Source of the DNA: Kiloniellaceae bacterium
GTDB taxonomy: Bacteria > Pseudomonadota > Alphaproteobacteria > Kiloniellales > Kiloniellaceae
DNA: 64,000 bases
Assembly (NCBI GenBank): GCA_021776195.1
Contig: JAJFGK010000139.1
Coordinates: forward strand, 1 to 64,000
Direction of reading: 5' to 3'
In this document: one piece after another, positions 51,510-59,338 of the stretch
Layout: the number at the start of each line of letters is the position of its first letter
Position numbering within the stretch: position 1 is the stretch's first letter
Position numbers and translations under genes: made by a program
Notes under the pieces: model-generated
Database searches by the model: none
What the model saw: the letters and a program-made list of their open reading frames with translations, nothing else
What the model was told of the DNA's origin: nothing

Positions 51510-52265
51510 CTAGACCTCCAGCGATACCCGCTTCGGGTCGCCCGCCTCGCCGCCCGCCGCGTTGCCGCCAAAGGCCTCGACGTTGCCGTAGGCGCGGAAG
51601 GCATCGCCGCTGCGCGCGACCGACTGGTCGGCCCCCGAGGGGTTGATCGCCGCCAGGGCCGCCGCGGTCAGGCGCTGGCCGATGCGCCGCAGTTCCTCGG
51701 GCGAGCCGGAGGACGCCCGCGCGCTGATCCCGACCGATCCGCCGATGGCATAGAGGCGCCCGTCCGGGCCGCGCTGATAGACGTACTGGATCGGCCCCGC
51801 GAGGTCGCCGGCATTGGCGGTGTGGGCGGTTTCCTCGGCCCGGACCTGGGCGTCGCGGCCGCGCAGCTGGTCGAGCCGGGCGCGGTCCACCGGGGCCAGG
51901 TCCTGGGGCGAGCGCGGCTGGCCGCGGCCGGCGGATCGCCCGTCGGGCCGGTCCGAACCGAGGCCGCCGGGATTGCTGGGGCCGGTGGGATTGCTGTGGA
52001 TGGCGGGATTGGTGAGGATGGCGGGATTGCTGGGGATGGTGGGATTGCTGGGGCTTCCGGGGTCGGCCGCCGTGGGCCTGGCGGAGTCGGCCGCCGTGGG
52101 CTTGGCGGTGCCCCTTTGCGTCCCCTCGGGCTCGAGGGTGCGGTAGGTGACGCGGATGTTGCGGTTGCCGTCCTTGTCCTCGCCCAGGGGAGTCCTGGCG
52201 ACGACCTCGGCGAGGCGCCCGCTGGGGGTAAAGCTGCCAACTGATCCGACGGCCTCGATCGACAA
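51510..52265 (-). CDS. SprA-related (CJM1_0395-type) protein with altered metalloprotease motif
   Basis: A 251-residue protein. Residues about 55-110 are a low-complexity Ser/Asn/Pro stretch made by an 18-bp tandem repeat. The C-terminal part matches the SprA-related family: LRGRDAQVRAEETAH, then GPIQYVYQRGPDGRLYAIGG, and LTAAALAAINPSGADQSVAR. In the family the first motif usually reads VRAHEQAH (an HExxH zinc site). Here the first His is Glu, so metal binding is doubtful. The start is taken as TTG 52265 (GAGGAA before it); an upstream ATG at 52406 adds 47 unlikely residues. Confidence 0.75.
   Translation of the reverse strand: MSIEAVGSVGSFTPSGRLAEVVARTPLGEDKDGNRNIRVTYRTLEPEGTQRGTAKPTAADSARPTAADPGSPSNPTIPSNPAILTNPAIHSNPTGPSNPGGLGSDRPDGRSAGRGQPRSPQDLAPVDRARLDQLRGRDAQVRAEETAHTANAGDLAGPIQYVYQRGPDGRLYAIGGSVGISARASSGSPEELRRIGQRLTAAALAAINPSGADQSVARSGDAFRAYGNVEAFGGNAAGGEAGDPKRVSLEV
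51970..52059. repeat. 18-bp minisatellite (five copies) in the SprA-like gene
   Basis: The core GGATTGCTGGGG occurs at 51970, 51988, 52006, 52024 and 52042, each followed by six variable bases, giving an exact 18-bp period. In the encoded protein it produces a Ser-Asn-Pro-x-x-x repeat. Confidence 0.85.
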
Positions 52266-52430
52266 GGGCCCGGTTCCTCGCGTCAAAACGGGGACAACAG
52301 CAGCCCAGTCTAAGCCCGCGTGGTCAAGGAAGCCTGAAGCAACGTGGTTGACGGGGCTTAACCACGAACCCTCGACGAACCACCCAATGGCCAAAAAAAA
52401 AGCCAAACATCATTGAAATTGCTCGAGAAA

Positions 52431-52455
52431 TAAAAAGGGGACAGTCCCCTTTTTA
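52431..52455. terminator. Bidirectional intrinsic terminator
   Basis: TAAAAAGGGGA (52431-52441) and TCCCCTTTTTA (52445-52455) pair perfectly around the 3-nt loop CAG. On both strands the stem ends in five T residues, giving a strong intrinsic terminator. It overlaps the stop codon of pdeM on the minus strand. The sequence is also typical of a widespread palindromic intergenic repeat. Confidence 0.7.
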
Positions 52456-53394
52456 AGGCACGAGGGCTTTGCTGGGATAGGCGAAGAGACCGTCCCGGCC
52501 GATCAGGAGGACCTGGAAGTCATCGGGAAAATGCCGGGCGATGGCCGGATCGAGCACCGAGAGGCCGCCGGTGTAGGCACCGAAGGACGGCAGGATGAGG
52601 CGGCGGCCGTCGGTCACGAAGCAGCGCCGGGAGAGCCGGCGGTTTCGCACCCGCACGGCGGCCTTGGGGTGGAAGTGGCCGGAAATCTCACCCGCGCCCT
52701 GGCCCGCGCCCTGGCCGGCCCCTCGGCCGGCCCCTCGGCCCTTGTTGCGGCCGGCCCCGCGGGTCTTGTGGCCGCCGGCCCCGCGGGTATTACCGCGACC
52801 GGGTCCGCGACCGACGGCGGGTTCGACCTCGGACAGCGTCACCGCCTCGTGGCGCAGCACCAGCGGCCCCAGGATCGCCTCCTCCGCCACCCGGCCGCCC
52901 CAGGGCCCAGCCGGGCTGGGATCGTGATTGCCGGCGATCCAGGTCCAGTCGCAGCGCCCGGTCAGGGCGGCCAGCCGGGTCAGGTCGCCAGGCGCGAGTC
53001 GCGCGCCCGCCCCTTCGTCGTGGAAGGAATCGCCCAGGCAGAAAACCCGCTCGACGGCATGGCGATCGATCGCGGCGGTCAAGGCCGTCACGGTGGCGGC
53101 GGTATCGTAGGGTGGCAGGAAGCGACCCCTGACGGCAAAAGACGAACCCTTTTCCAGATGCAGGTCGGCGACGAAAAGCGCGCGGCGCTCGGGCCAGATC
53201 AGACAACCCGCCGCATCGGCCAGCAGCCGCGCCCCGTTCAGGACCAGGGCGGCCTGCCCGTTAGCCTCCCCCATGGCCGCGCGCCCGGTCGCGGCGTTCC
53301 CCGTGGTGGCGTCCCCCGTGGTGGCGTCCCCCGTGGTGGCGCGGGCCTTATCTGCCCCATCGCGCCGCGGCGCGGCGTTATCGTCGGCAGTCAC
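52453..53394 (-). CDS. pdeM: Ligase-associated DNA damage response endonuclease PdeM
   Basis: A 313-residue calcineurin-fold phosphodiesterase. Metal motifs are FVADLHLEKG, CLGDSFHDEG, IAGNHDPS and EISGHFHPKA. PdeM works with a partner helicase, nuclease and ATP-dependent ligase in a proposed DNA repair set. Compared with typical members (about 220-240 residues) it has an N-terminal repeat extension (three TTGDA-like units) and a Gly/Arg/Lys insert of about 35 residues just before GHFHP. It overlaps the helicase gene by 4 bp. Confidence 0.9.
   Translation of the reverse strand: MTADDNAAPRRDGADKARATTGDATTGDATTGNAATGRAAMGEANGQAALVLNGARLLADAAGCLIWPERRALFVADLHLEKGSSFAVRGRFLPPYDTAATVTALTAAIDRHAVERVFCLGDSFHDEGAGARLAPGDLTRLAALTGRCDWTWIAGNHDPSPAGPWGGRVAEEAILGPLVLRHEAVTLSEVEPAVGRGPGRGNTRGAGGHKTRGAGRNKGRGAGRGAGQGAGQGAGEISGHFHPKAAVRVRNRRLSRRCFVTDGRRLILPSFGAYTGGLSVLDPAIARHFPDDFQVLLIGRDGLFAYPSKALVP
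53301..53340. repeat. 15-bp tandem repeat (nearly three copies) in pdeM
   Basis: CCGTGGTGGCGTCCC occurs at 53301-53315 and 53316-53330, and its first ten bases again at 53331-53340. It encodes the repeated Gly-Asp-Ala-Thr-Thr in the N-terminal tail of PdeM, outside the phosphodiesterase fold, so copy number could vary without loss of activity. Confidence 0.8.
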
Positions 53395-55976
53395 AACGGG
53401 AGCTGCCCCTGGCGCGTGTCCGCCATGGCCTCGTCGATCAGGTCCTGGGCGTTCATGGCCCCGCCGCCGCCCGGCCCACCGCGCATCGCCCGGGTGCCCG
53501 CCGCCGCCCCGCGCATCGTCTGCTTGCCCGCCGCCTGGGCGCCCTCATGCAGCAGATCGTCGAGCGCCGCCCCGCTGACCTGCTCGCGGCCGATCTCCAG
53601 CAGAATGGGGACCGCCAGCGGCGAGACCTGCTCCAGGGCGCGGTGCCGGATACGTCCCTCGATACGGGCCAGCATGGCCGCGAGCCGGCCGATATCGGTC
53701 AAGCCCCCGGCGGCGTCCCGGCGGGTCGCCTCCAGCAGGATATGGTCGGGCTCGTGGCGCCGCAGCACGTCGTAGATCAAATCGGCGTTGAAGGTCACCT
53801 GGCGGGCGCGCCGCTGTTCGCCGGCGTAGCGCTGCTCGATCAGACCGGCGATCACCGCGCAGTTGCGAAAGGTCCGGCGCAGCAGGGAGGACTCGGCCAT
53901 CCACTCCTCCAGGTCGCAGCCCAGCATGTCCTGATCGAAGAGCGCGTCGAGATCGCGCGCCGGGTGCAGCGACCAGACCGCGATCACGTAGTCGGTGGCG
54001 ACGAACCCCAGGGGCGCGAGCCCCATGCGCTCCATGCGGCGGGTCAGCAGCATGCCCAGGGTCTGATGCGCGTTGCGGCCCTCGAAGGTGTAGGCGACCA
54101 TGAATTCCTTGGCGCCGCGCGGGAAGGTCTCGATCAGCAGGCCGTCGGCCGGCGGCATGACCGACTTCCAGCGCTGGACCCGCAGCCACTCGGCGACCGC
54201 GTCGGGAAAGGTCCCCCAGGCCAGTGGGTCCTCCAGCAGGCCGCGAACCCGTTCCGCCAGGTGGGTCGAGAGCGGCAGCCGTCCGCCGACATAGGCGGGC
54301 ACCTTGGGCGGCTGGTCGCCGGCGGCCCGGCTGGCGATCGCGGTGTCCTCGCGCAGCCCTTCGAAGCGCAGCAGCTCGCCCGAGAAGATAAAGGTGTCGC
54401 CGACCTCCAGGCCACCGACGAAGTACTCCTCGACCTCGCCCAGGATGCGGCCGTTCTTCAAGCGCACCTTGAGGCGCGGCGCCTCGACGATGGTGCCGAC
54501 GTTGGAGCGGTAGCGCTTGACGTGGTTGATGTTGGCGACGCGCCATCGGCCGTGCTTGTCCTTGGTCAAGCGGCGATAGCGCTCGTAGCTGCGCAGGGCA
54601 TAGCCGCCGGTGGCGACGAAATCGAGCACCCGGTCGAAATCCGCCCGGCTGAGGTCGGCATAGGGCGCGGCCCGGATCACCTCGCGGTGCAGCACCGCGG
54701 CGTCGAAGGGCCCGGCGCAAGCGACCCCGAGAATGTGCTGCGCCAGCACATCGAGACCACCGGCCTTGGGCGGGTCGCCGTCCAGGGTTCCGGCCTCGAC
54801 GGCGGCAATCGCGGCGCGGCACTCCAGCACCTCGAAGCGGTTGGCCGGCACCAGCAGCGCCCGGCTCGGCTGATCGAGCCGGTGGTTGGCCCGCCCGATG
54901 CGCTGCAGCAGCCGTGCCGAGCCCTTGGGCGCGCCGACCTGCACCACCAGATCGACCTCGGCCCAGTCGATGCCGAGATCGAGCGAGGAGGTCGCGACCA
55001 CCGCGTTCAAGCCGCCGCGCGCCATGGCCGCCTCGACCTTGCGCCGTTGTTCGGCGGCCAGGCTGCCGTGGTGCAGGGCAATTTTCAACTTGTCGTCGTT
55101 GAGCCGCCAGAGCGCCTGGAACACCAGCTCCGCCTGGGCCCGGGTATTGACGAAAACGATCGCCGTGCGGACCTGGCGCAGCCGCGCGTAGACCTCTTCC
55201 ATGGCATGCAGCGCCATGTGGCCGGACCAGGGCAGGTACTCCCCGGTGGTCAGGATTTCGATCCGCGCCTTCGCCCCCTGCCGGCCGGTGATACGGCGCA
55301 CCGCCTCGGGCGCCGCGGCATCGACCGCCAGCCAGCGCGCGAGGGTTTGGGGGTCGGCCACCGTCGCCGAAAGCCCGACCCGGCGATGACCGGGCGCCAG
55401 GCCGGTGAGGCGGGCCAGCCCCAGGCTCAGCAGGTCGCCGCGCTTGGAGTCGGCCAGCGCATGGAGCTCGTCGATCACGACACAGCGCAGACCGGCGAAG
55501 ACCCGCGGCGCATCGTAGTAGGATAGCAGAAGGGCCAGAGATTCCGGGGTGGTCATGAGGATCTGGGGCGGCTTGCGGCGCTGGCGCTGGCGCTTGCTCT
55601 GGGGCGTGTCTCCGGTGCGCGTCTCGCAGTCGATCGGCAGGCCCATCTCCGCGATCGGCTCGGTCAGGTTGCGGTGGATATCGACCGCCAGGGCCTTCAG
55701 CGGCGAGACATAGAGGGTGTGCAGGCCCTGCCCCGCGCTCTCGCCCCCGCTTTCGAGCCGTTCCTCGCTCAACTGCACCAGGCTCGGCAGGAAACCGGCC
55801 AGGGTCTTGCCGCCGCCGGTCGGGGCGATCAACAGGGCCGACTCGCCCGCCTGGGCGGCGGCCAGCATGGCCATCTGATGGGCGTGCGGCAGCCAGCCAC
55901 GCGCGCCGAACCAGCCGGCGAAAGGCTCGGGCAGGCCGGTCGGGTCGGGCTCGATCTGGCGCAGGGCAGCCGTCAT
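53391..55976 (-). CDS. Ligase-associated DNA damage response DEXH-box helicase (Lhr-type)
   Basis: An 861-residue superfamily 2 helicase of the Lhr group. Walker A is LIAPTGGGKTLAGFLP, the DExH box is CVVIDELHALAD, motif III SAT is in VGLSATVADP and motif VI is QRIGRANHR. The C-terminal Lhr-specific winged-helix and barrel regions follow (LKNGRILGEVEEYFVGGLEV). The 4-bp overlap with pdeM is the typical layout. The ATP-dependent ligase and exonuclease of the same set are not in the window. Confidence 0.92.
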   Translation of the reverse strand: MTAALRQIEPDPTGLPEPFAGWFGARGWLPHAHQMAMLAAAQAGESALLIAPTGGGKTLAGFLPSLVQLSEERLESGGESAGQGLHTLYVSPLKALAVDIHRNLTEPIAEMGLPIDCETRTGDTPQSKRQRQRRKPPQILMTTPESLALLLSYYDAPRVFAGLRCVVIDELHALADSKRGDLLSLGLARLTGLAPGHRRVGLSATVADPQTLARWLAVDAAAPEAVRRITGRQGAKARIEILTTGEYLPWSGHMALHAMEEVYARLRQVRTAIVFVNTRAQAELVFQALWRLNDDKLKIALHHGSLAAEQRRKVEAAMARGGLNAVVATSSLDLGIDWAEVDLVVQVGAPKGSARLLQRIGRANHRLDQPSRALLVPANRFEVLECRAAIAAVEAGTLDGDPPKAGGLDVLAQHILGVACAGPFDAAVLHREVIRAAPYADLSRADFDRVLDFVATGGYALRSYERYRRLTKDKHGRWRVANINHVKRYRSNVGTIVEAPRLKVRLKNGRILGEVEEYFVGGLEVGDTFIFSGELLRFEGLREDTAIASRAAGDQPPKVPAYVGGRLPLSTHLAERVRGLLEDPLAWGTFPDAVAEWLRVQRWKSVMPPADGLLIETFPRGAKEFMVAYTFEGRNAHQTLGMLLTRRMERMGLAPLGFVATDYVIAVWSLHPARDLDALFDQDMLGCDLEEWMAESSLLRRTFRNCAVIAGLIEQRYAGEQRRARQVTFNADLIYDVLRRHEPDHILLEATRRDAAGGLTDIGRLAAMLARIEGRIRHRALEQVSPLAVPILLEIGREQVSGAALDDLLHEGAQAAGKQTMRGAAAGTRAMRGGPGGGGAMNAQDLIDEAMADTRQGQLPL

Positions 55977-56063
55977 GCCGCCAGTCTAACCGCCCGCCCC
56001 GATTCCGCCAGAAGGGCGAGGGCCTGTTGACAATTGCAGTCCAGGGAGCGTCATTCCGGAACC

Positions 56064-56100
56064 CGCTTCGGCCCAAATCTTCGAATTGGCGGCCGAAGCG
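56064..56100. repeat. Palindromic REP-like element
   Basis: CGCTTCGGCC (56064-56073) pairs with GGCCGAAGCG (56091-56100), extended by TCCGGA words on both sides. A smaller perfect hairpin follows: CCAAATC (56171-56177) and GATTTGG (56181-56187). They fill the 260-bp space between the helicase and DUF1203 genes. Confidence 0.5.
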
Positions 56101-56236
56101 AGGTATCCGGAATCTCGGGCCGACCCCTGATCTCAAATCCGCCAAGACCCCGGATCGCTGACTTTCCTTTCCAAATCGAAGATTTGGAGAAAAGTCGCGT
56201 CCGGGATAACCGCCTTTTGGCAACAGACTCTAGTGA

Positions 56237-56710
56237 TCAGGCGCGCTCGACCCGGCACTGGAAGCAGTTGTTGGTGGACGAGCGCAAGTGCAGGTAGGCC
56301 AGTTCGGGATCGTCGAGCAGTGTGGCGCAGACCTGGTCGAGATCGGCGGTGGCAACCACCTGGCCGGTGCCGTACTTGATCCGGTCGTCGCCGCGGTAGC
56401 CGCGCACCAGGATCCGCTCCTTCGCCCGGATCATGGGGGGCAGTTCGGGTGTCTCCGGATGACGCCGGCAGGGCTCGGCGTGGAGAAAAATCGGACCGAG
56501 CTCGGCATAGGGCTGGAGCGCCGGGAAGGGCCGGTAGGCCAGAACCAGCATTTCCTCGCCCTCGGGGATGTGGCGCAGGCAATGGCGACAGGGATTGCCG
56601 CCGCCGTCGGAGATTTGGCGCTCGGGCGGCTGGCCATTGGCGTCGGGGGCGCCCTCCCAAAGGGCCTGGCAGCGGTCGCTCGGCAGGGCGACGAAACGGT
56701 GGGCGGTCAT
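56237..56710 (-). CDS. DUF1203-domain protein
   Basis: A 157-residue protein of DUF1203. Conserved features are NPCRHCLRHIPEGEEMLVLA, YAELGPIFLHAEPCRR and the C-terminal SSTNNCFQCRVERA, with Cys residues at both ends. The family is of unknown function and commonly a single domain in alphaproteobacteria. The ATG at 56710 gives the common N terminus MTAHRFVALPSDR. Confidence 0.86.
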   Translation of the reverse strand: MTAHRFVALPSDRCQALWEGAPDANGQPPERQISDGGGNPCRHCLRHIPEGEEMLVLAYRPFPALQPYAELGPIFLHAEPCRRHPETPELPPMIRAKERILVRGYRGDDRIKYGTGQVVATADLDQVCATLLDDPELAYLHLRSSTNNCFQCRVERA

Positions 56711-56810
56711 GGTGTCGGTCCTTTTCGTGGATGCGATCGCCCTTAGAAACAGTATGGCGCCCGGAAGGGATATCCGATCCTTGTGCCCCCCAGTCATCGA
56801 TCTGACATTC

Positions 56811-56908
56811 GCGTCATCCCTGAAACCGGTCACCGGCCGGAGACCCCGGCTCGATCCCCGGCCAATGGCCGGGTCCCGTCCGGAGCGACGGAGGCGACGG
56901 GATGACGC
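56811..56908. repeat. 98-bp element with 10-bp terminal inverted repeats (MITE/REP-like)
   Basis: The ends are GCGTCATCCC (56811-56820) and GGGATGACGC (56899-56908), perfectly inverted. Inside are further short palindromes (GGCCGG/CCGGCC words). The element contains no coding frame and sits between psuG and the DUF1203 gene. This resembles short GTCATCCC-type repeats that occur in many alphaproteobacterial genomes. Confidence 0.6.
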
Positions 56909-56919
56909 GGTCGCGGCCT

Positions 56920-57831
56920 CTAAAGCGCCGCGTAGGCGCGGGCGATTTCGCCGCCGACCCGGGCGTTGTCGATCAGAAGGGCGATGTTGGCCTCCAGGGT
57001 AGCGCCGTCGCTGAGTTCGAAGAGCCGGCGCAGGACAAAGGGCGTCACCGCCTTGCCGGAAACCGCCTGCTCGACCGCCTCGCGGTTGGCCTGGGCGGTC
57101 CAGGCGTCGAGACGTTCGGCATCCAGTTCCCTCTCCGGCGGCAGCGGATTGCCGAACAGGAGACCGCTGCCGAGACCGACCGCCCAGTGCGCCCGGGCCA
57201 TGCGCGCGGCGCTCTCGGGGCCGTCGGCCCGGGCCAGGGCCGCCAGGCCCGAGGAGCGCTTGTAAAAGGCCGGGACCTCGTCGCAGCCGTAGCCGATAAC
57301 CGGCACGCCCTGGGTCTCCAGCACCTCCAGGGTACGGGGCAGATCGAGTACCGACTTGGCGCCCGAGGCGACCAAGGCGACCGGTTGACGGCCGAGCTCG
57401 ACCAGATCGGCGGATACATCGAAGCTGTTCTGGCCATCGACATGGACCCCGCCGATGCCGCCGGTGGCAAAGATCGCGATACCGGCCCGGCCGGCGGCGA
57501 CCAAAGTGCCGGCGACGGTGGTGGCCCCCAGGCCCCCGGCGGCCAAAACCGGCCCGAAATCGCGGCGGCTGACCTTGGCGACCTCCTCCGCCGTGGCGAT
57601 AAGCTCCAGCTCGGCCAGACTGAGGCCGATCCGGACCCGGCCCTCGATCAGGGCAACGGTCGCCGGCTCGGCGCCGGCGGCGCGGACCGCCGCCGCCATG
57701 GCCGCGGCGGTCTCCAGGTTGCGCGGCCAGGGCAGGCCATGGGCAATCGCCGTGCTTTCCAAGGCCACCACGGCGCGCTCCTCCGCCAGGGCATCTCGCA
57801 CCGCCGGCGACAGGCAAATCACACTGTTCAT
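56920..57831 (-). CDS. psuG: Pseudouridine-5'-phosphate glycosidase
   Basis: A 303-residue enzyme that cleaves pseudouridine 5'-phosphate to uracil and ribose 5-phosphate. Typical motifs are VVALESTAIAHGLPWPRNLE, EGRVRIGLSLAELE, FATGGIGGVHVDG and the late GNPLPPERELD. The usual partner, PsuK kinase, and a nucleoside transporter are not adjacent, so the phosphate form must come from another source or a remote kinase. Length and motifs fit the whole family. Confidence 0.95.
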   Translation of the reverse strand: MNSVICLSPAVRDALAEERAVVALESTAIAHGLPWPRNLETAAAMAAAVRAAGAEPATVALIEGRVRIGLSLAELELIATAEEVAKVSRRDFGPVLAAGGLGATTVAGTLVAAGRAGIAIFATGGIGGVHVDGQNSFDVSADLVELGRQPVALVASGAKSVLDLPRTLEVLETQGVPVIGYGCDEVPAFYKRSSGLAALARADGPESAARMARAHWAVGLGSGLLFGNPLPPERELDAERLDAWTAQANREAVEQAVSGKAVTPFVLRRLFELSDGATLEANIALLIDNARVGGEIARAYAAL

Positions 57832-57863
57832 TATCGCTCCTCAGAAACTTCTCTCCACCGGCC

Positions 57864-59291
57864 TCATAGCGTGGGGCGGCGGCCGTCCATCAGGTTCGCG
57901 CCCTCGAGGGCGCGGGCGGTCTGCAGGGTCAAGAGGTCGTCGTGACGCCGCCCGACGATCTGCAGGCCGACCGGAAGTTCACCGTGATCCGGTCCCGCGG
58001 CGGTCAGGCCGGCCGGTGCCGAAATCGCCGGGCAGTGCGGCACGAAGTTGAAGACCATGGTCATGTCGACCCCCACATGACGCCCCTCGGCGTCGTCGTA
58101 GCCGAACTCGCTGTCGCGCTGTTCGACCGACGGCGCCACCTTGGCGGCGGTCGGGGTGAGCAGCGCGTCATGGCGCTCGAAGATCCGGGCCATGTCGCCC
58201 CACTGCCGGGTTCTCAGGATCTCCTGGCGCTTGTAGGCCACCGCGCTCATCTTGCGGCCGTCCTCGATCAGCTTAACCACGGCCGGATCCATGCGGTCGC
58301 GCCATTCCTCCAGGTAGTCGCCGAAGTAGGCCGCCATGAAGACGCCCCAGCAGGCGTCCCACTCGTCGCAGAGCTCGCGGGTCCAGGGCAGCTCGACCGG
58401 CTCCACCGTGGCGCCGAGATCCTTCAGGGCGGCCACGGCCTGCTCGATACAGGCCCGCACCGCGTCATCCACCCGGTAGAAGCCCTGATCCATGGAGAGC
58501 GCGAAACGCTTGCCGGCCACGCCCTGGTCGAGCTTGTCCAGGTAAGCGGGGGCATCGGGCAGCGATTGAATGTCGGCGTCATGGGATCCTTGGGCGACCT
58601 GGATGAACAGCGCCGCGTCGGCGGCATCGCGGGTCAGCGGCCCGAAGTGGGAAATATTGTCGAAGACGCTGGGCAGGATATCCATGGGAATGCGCCCGAT
58701 CGAAGGCTTCAGGCCGACCAGACCGCAGAGCGCCGCCGGCCCACGCACCGAGCCGCCCATGTCGGTGCCCTCGGCAATCGGCACGCAGCCCGAGGCCACC
58801 GCCGCGCCCGCCCCGCCCGACGAGCCGCCCGGGGTCCGGGACCTATCCCAGGGATTGCGCGTGATGCCCCAGAGCGGCGAGTGGGTGAAGCCGGCGTGGG
58901 CGAACTCCGGCGTGTTGGTCTTGCCGACGACAATGGCGCCCGCCGCCCTGGCGCGCTGGACGATGACCGGATCGAAGTCGGCGATGTTCTGCTCGAAGAT
59001 CTTCGAGCCCAGGGTGGTGCGGTGGCCCTTGGTCGGGGTCAGATCCTTGAAGGCGATGGGCACGCCGTGCAGCGGCCCCAGGGACTCGCCCCGGGCCTGT
59101 CGCTCGTCGGCCGCATCGGCGGCGGCCAGGGCCTCGTCGGCGAAGACGAAGCAAAAGCAGTTGAGCTTGGGGTTGACCTCCTCGATCCGGGCCAGACTGT
59201 TTGCCACCGCCTGCCGCGCCGAGATCTCCCCGGCGGCGATCCGCGCCGCGAGGCTGGTGGCGCTTTCGTAGCAGAGATCCAGGTCGGCCAT
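57864..59291 (-). CDS. Amidase (amidase-signature family)
   Basis: A 475-residue Ser-cisSer-Lys hydrolase. The catalytic Lys is in GVPIAFKDLTPT, the cis-Ser region is RTPGGSSGGAGAAVA, and the nucleophile Ser is in GTDMGGSVRGPAALCG. It hydrolyses an amide to acid and ammonia. Many related enzymes lie near dimethylformamidase genes, and a dimethylformamidase lies about 2.6 kb away on the opposite strand. Start MADLDLCYESA at 59291 has a CGGGAG site upstream. An extension to 59429 is Arg-rich and rejected. Confidence 0.9.
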   Translation of the reverse strand: MADLDLCYESATSLAARIAAGEISARQAVANSLARIEEVNPKLNCFCFVFADEALAAADAADERQARGESLGPLHGVPIAFKDLTPTKGHRTTLGSKIFEQNIADFDPVIVQRARAAGAIVVGKTNTPEFAHAGFTHSPLWGITRNPWDRSRTPGGSSGGAGAAVASGCVPIAEGTDMGGSVRGPAALCGLVGLKPSIGRIPMDILPSVFDNISHFGPLTRDAADAALFIQVAQGSHDADIQSLPDAPAYLDKLDQGVAGKRFALSMDQGFYRVDDAVRACIEQAVAALKDLGATVEPVELPWTRELCDEWDACWGVFMAAYFGDYLEEWRDRMDPAVVKLIEDGRKMSAVAYKRQEILRTRQWGDMARIFERHDALLTPTAAKVAPSVEQRDSEFGYDDAEGRHVGVDMTMVFNFVPHCPAISAPAGLTAAGPDHGELPVGLQIVGRRHDDLLTLQTARALEGANLMDGRRPTL

Positions 59292-59338
59292 GGCAAACTC
59301 CCGTCGTCGATGTTGTTCAAGCGGTTGGCAGCGCCAGG

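Noticed and set aside
51970..52059. CRISPR-like array
   Set aside because: The 18-bp period with 6 variable bases is an in-frame minisatellite inside a coding gene. Repeats and spacers are far too short for CRISPR and no cas genes are near.
52266..52406. Upstream extension of the SprA-like protein
   Set aside because: The added residues have no ribosome site nearby and do not fit the family, while the TTG at 52265 has GAGGAA upstream. Confidence in this choice is only moderate.
53547..55526. Plus-strand open frame opposite the helicase
   Set aside because: No recognisable domain and a biased composition. Treated as an antisense shadow.
53545..56223. Second minus-strand frame overlapping the Lhr-type helicase
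   Set aside because: It is a frame-shifted shadow with Arg/Pro/Gly-rich translation. The 53391-55976 frame has all helicase motifs.
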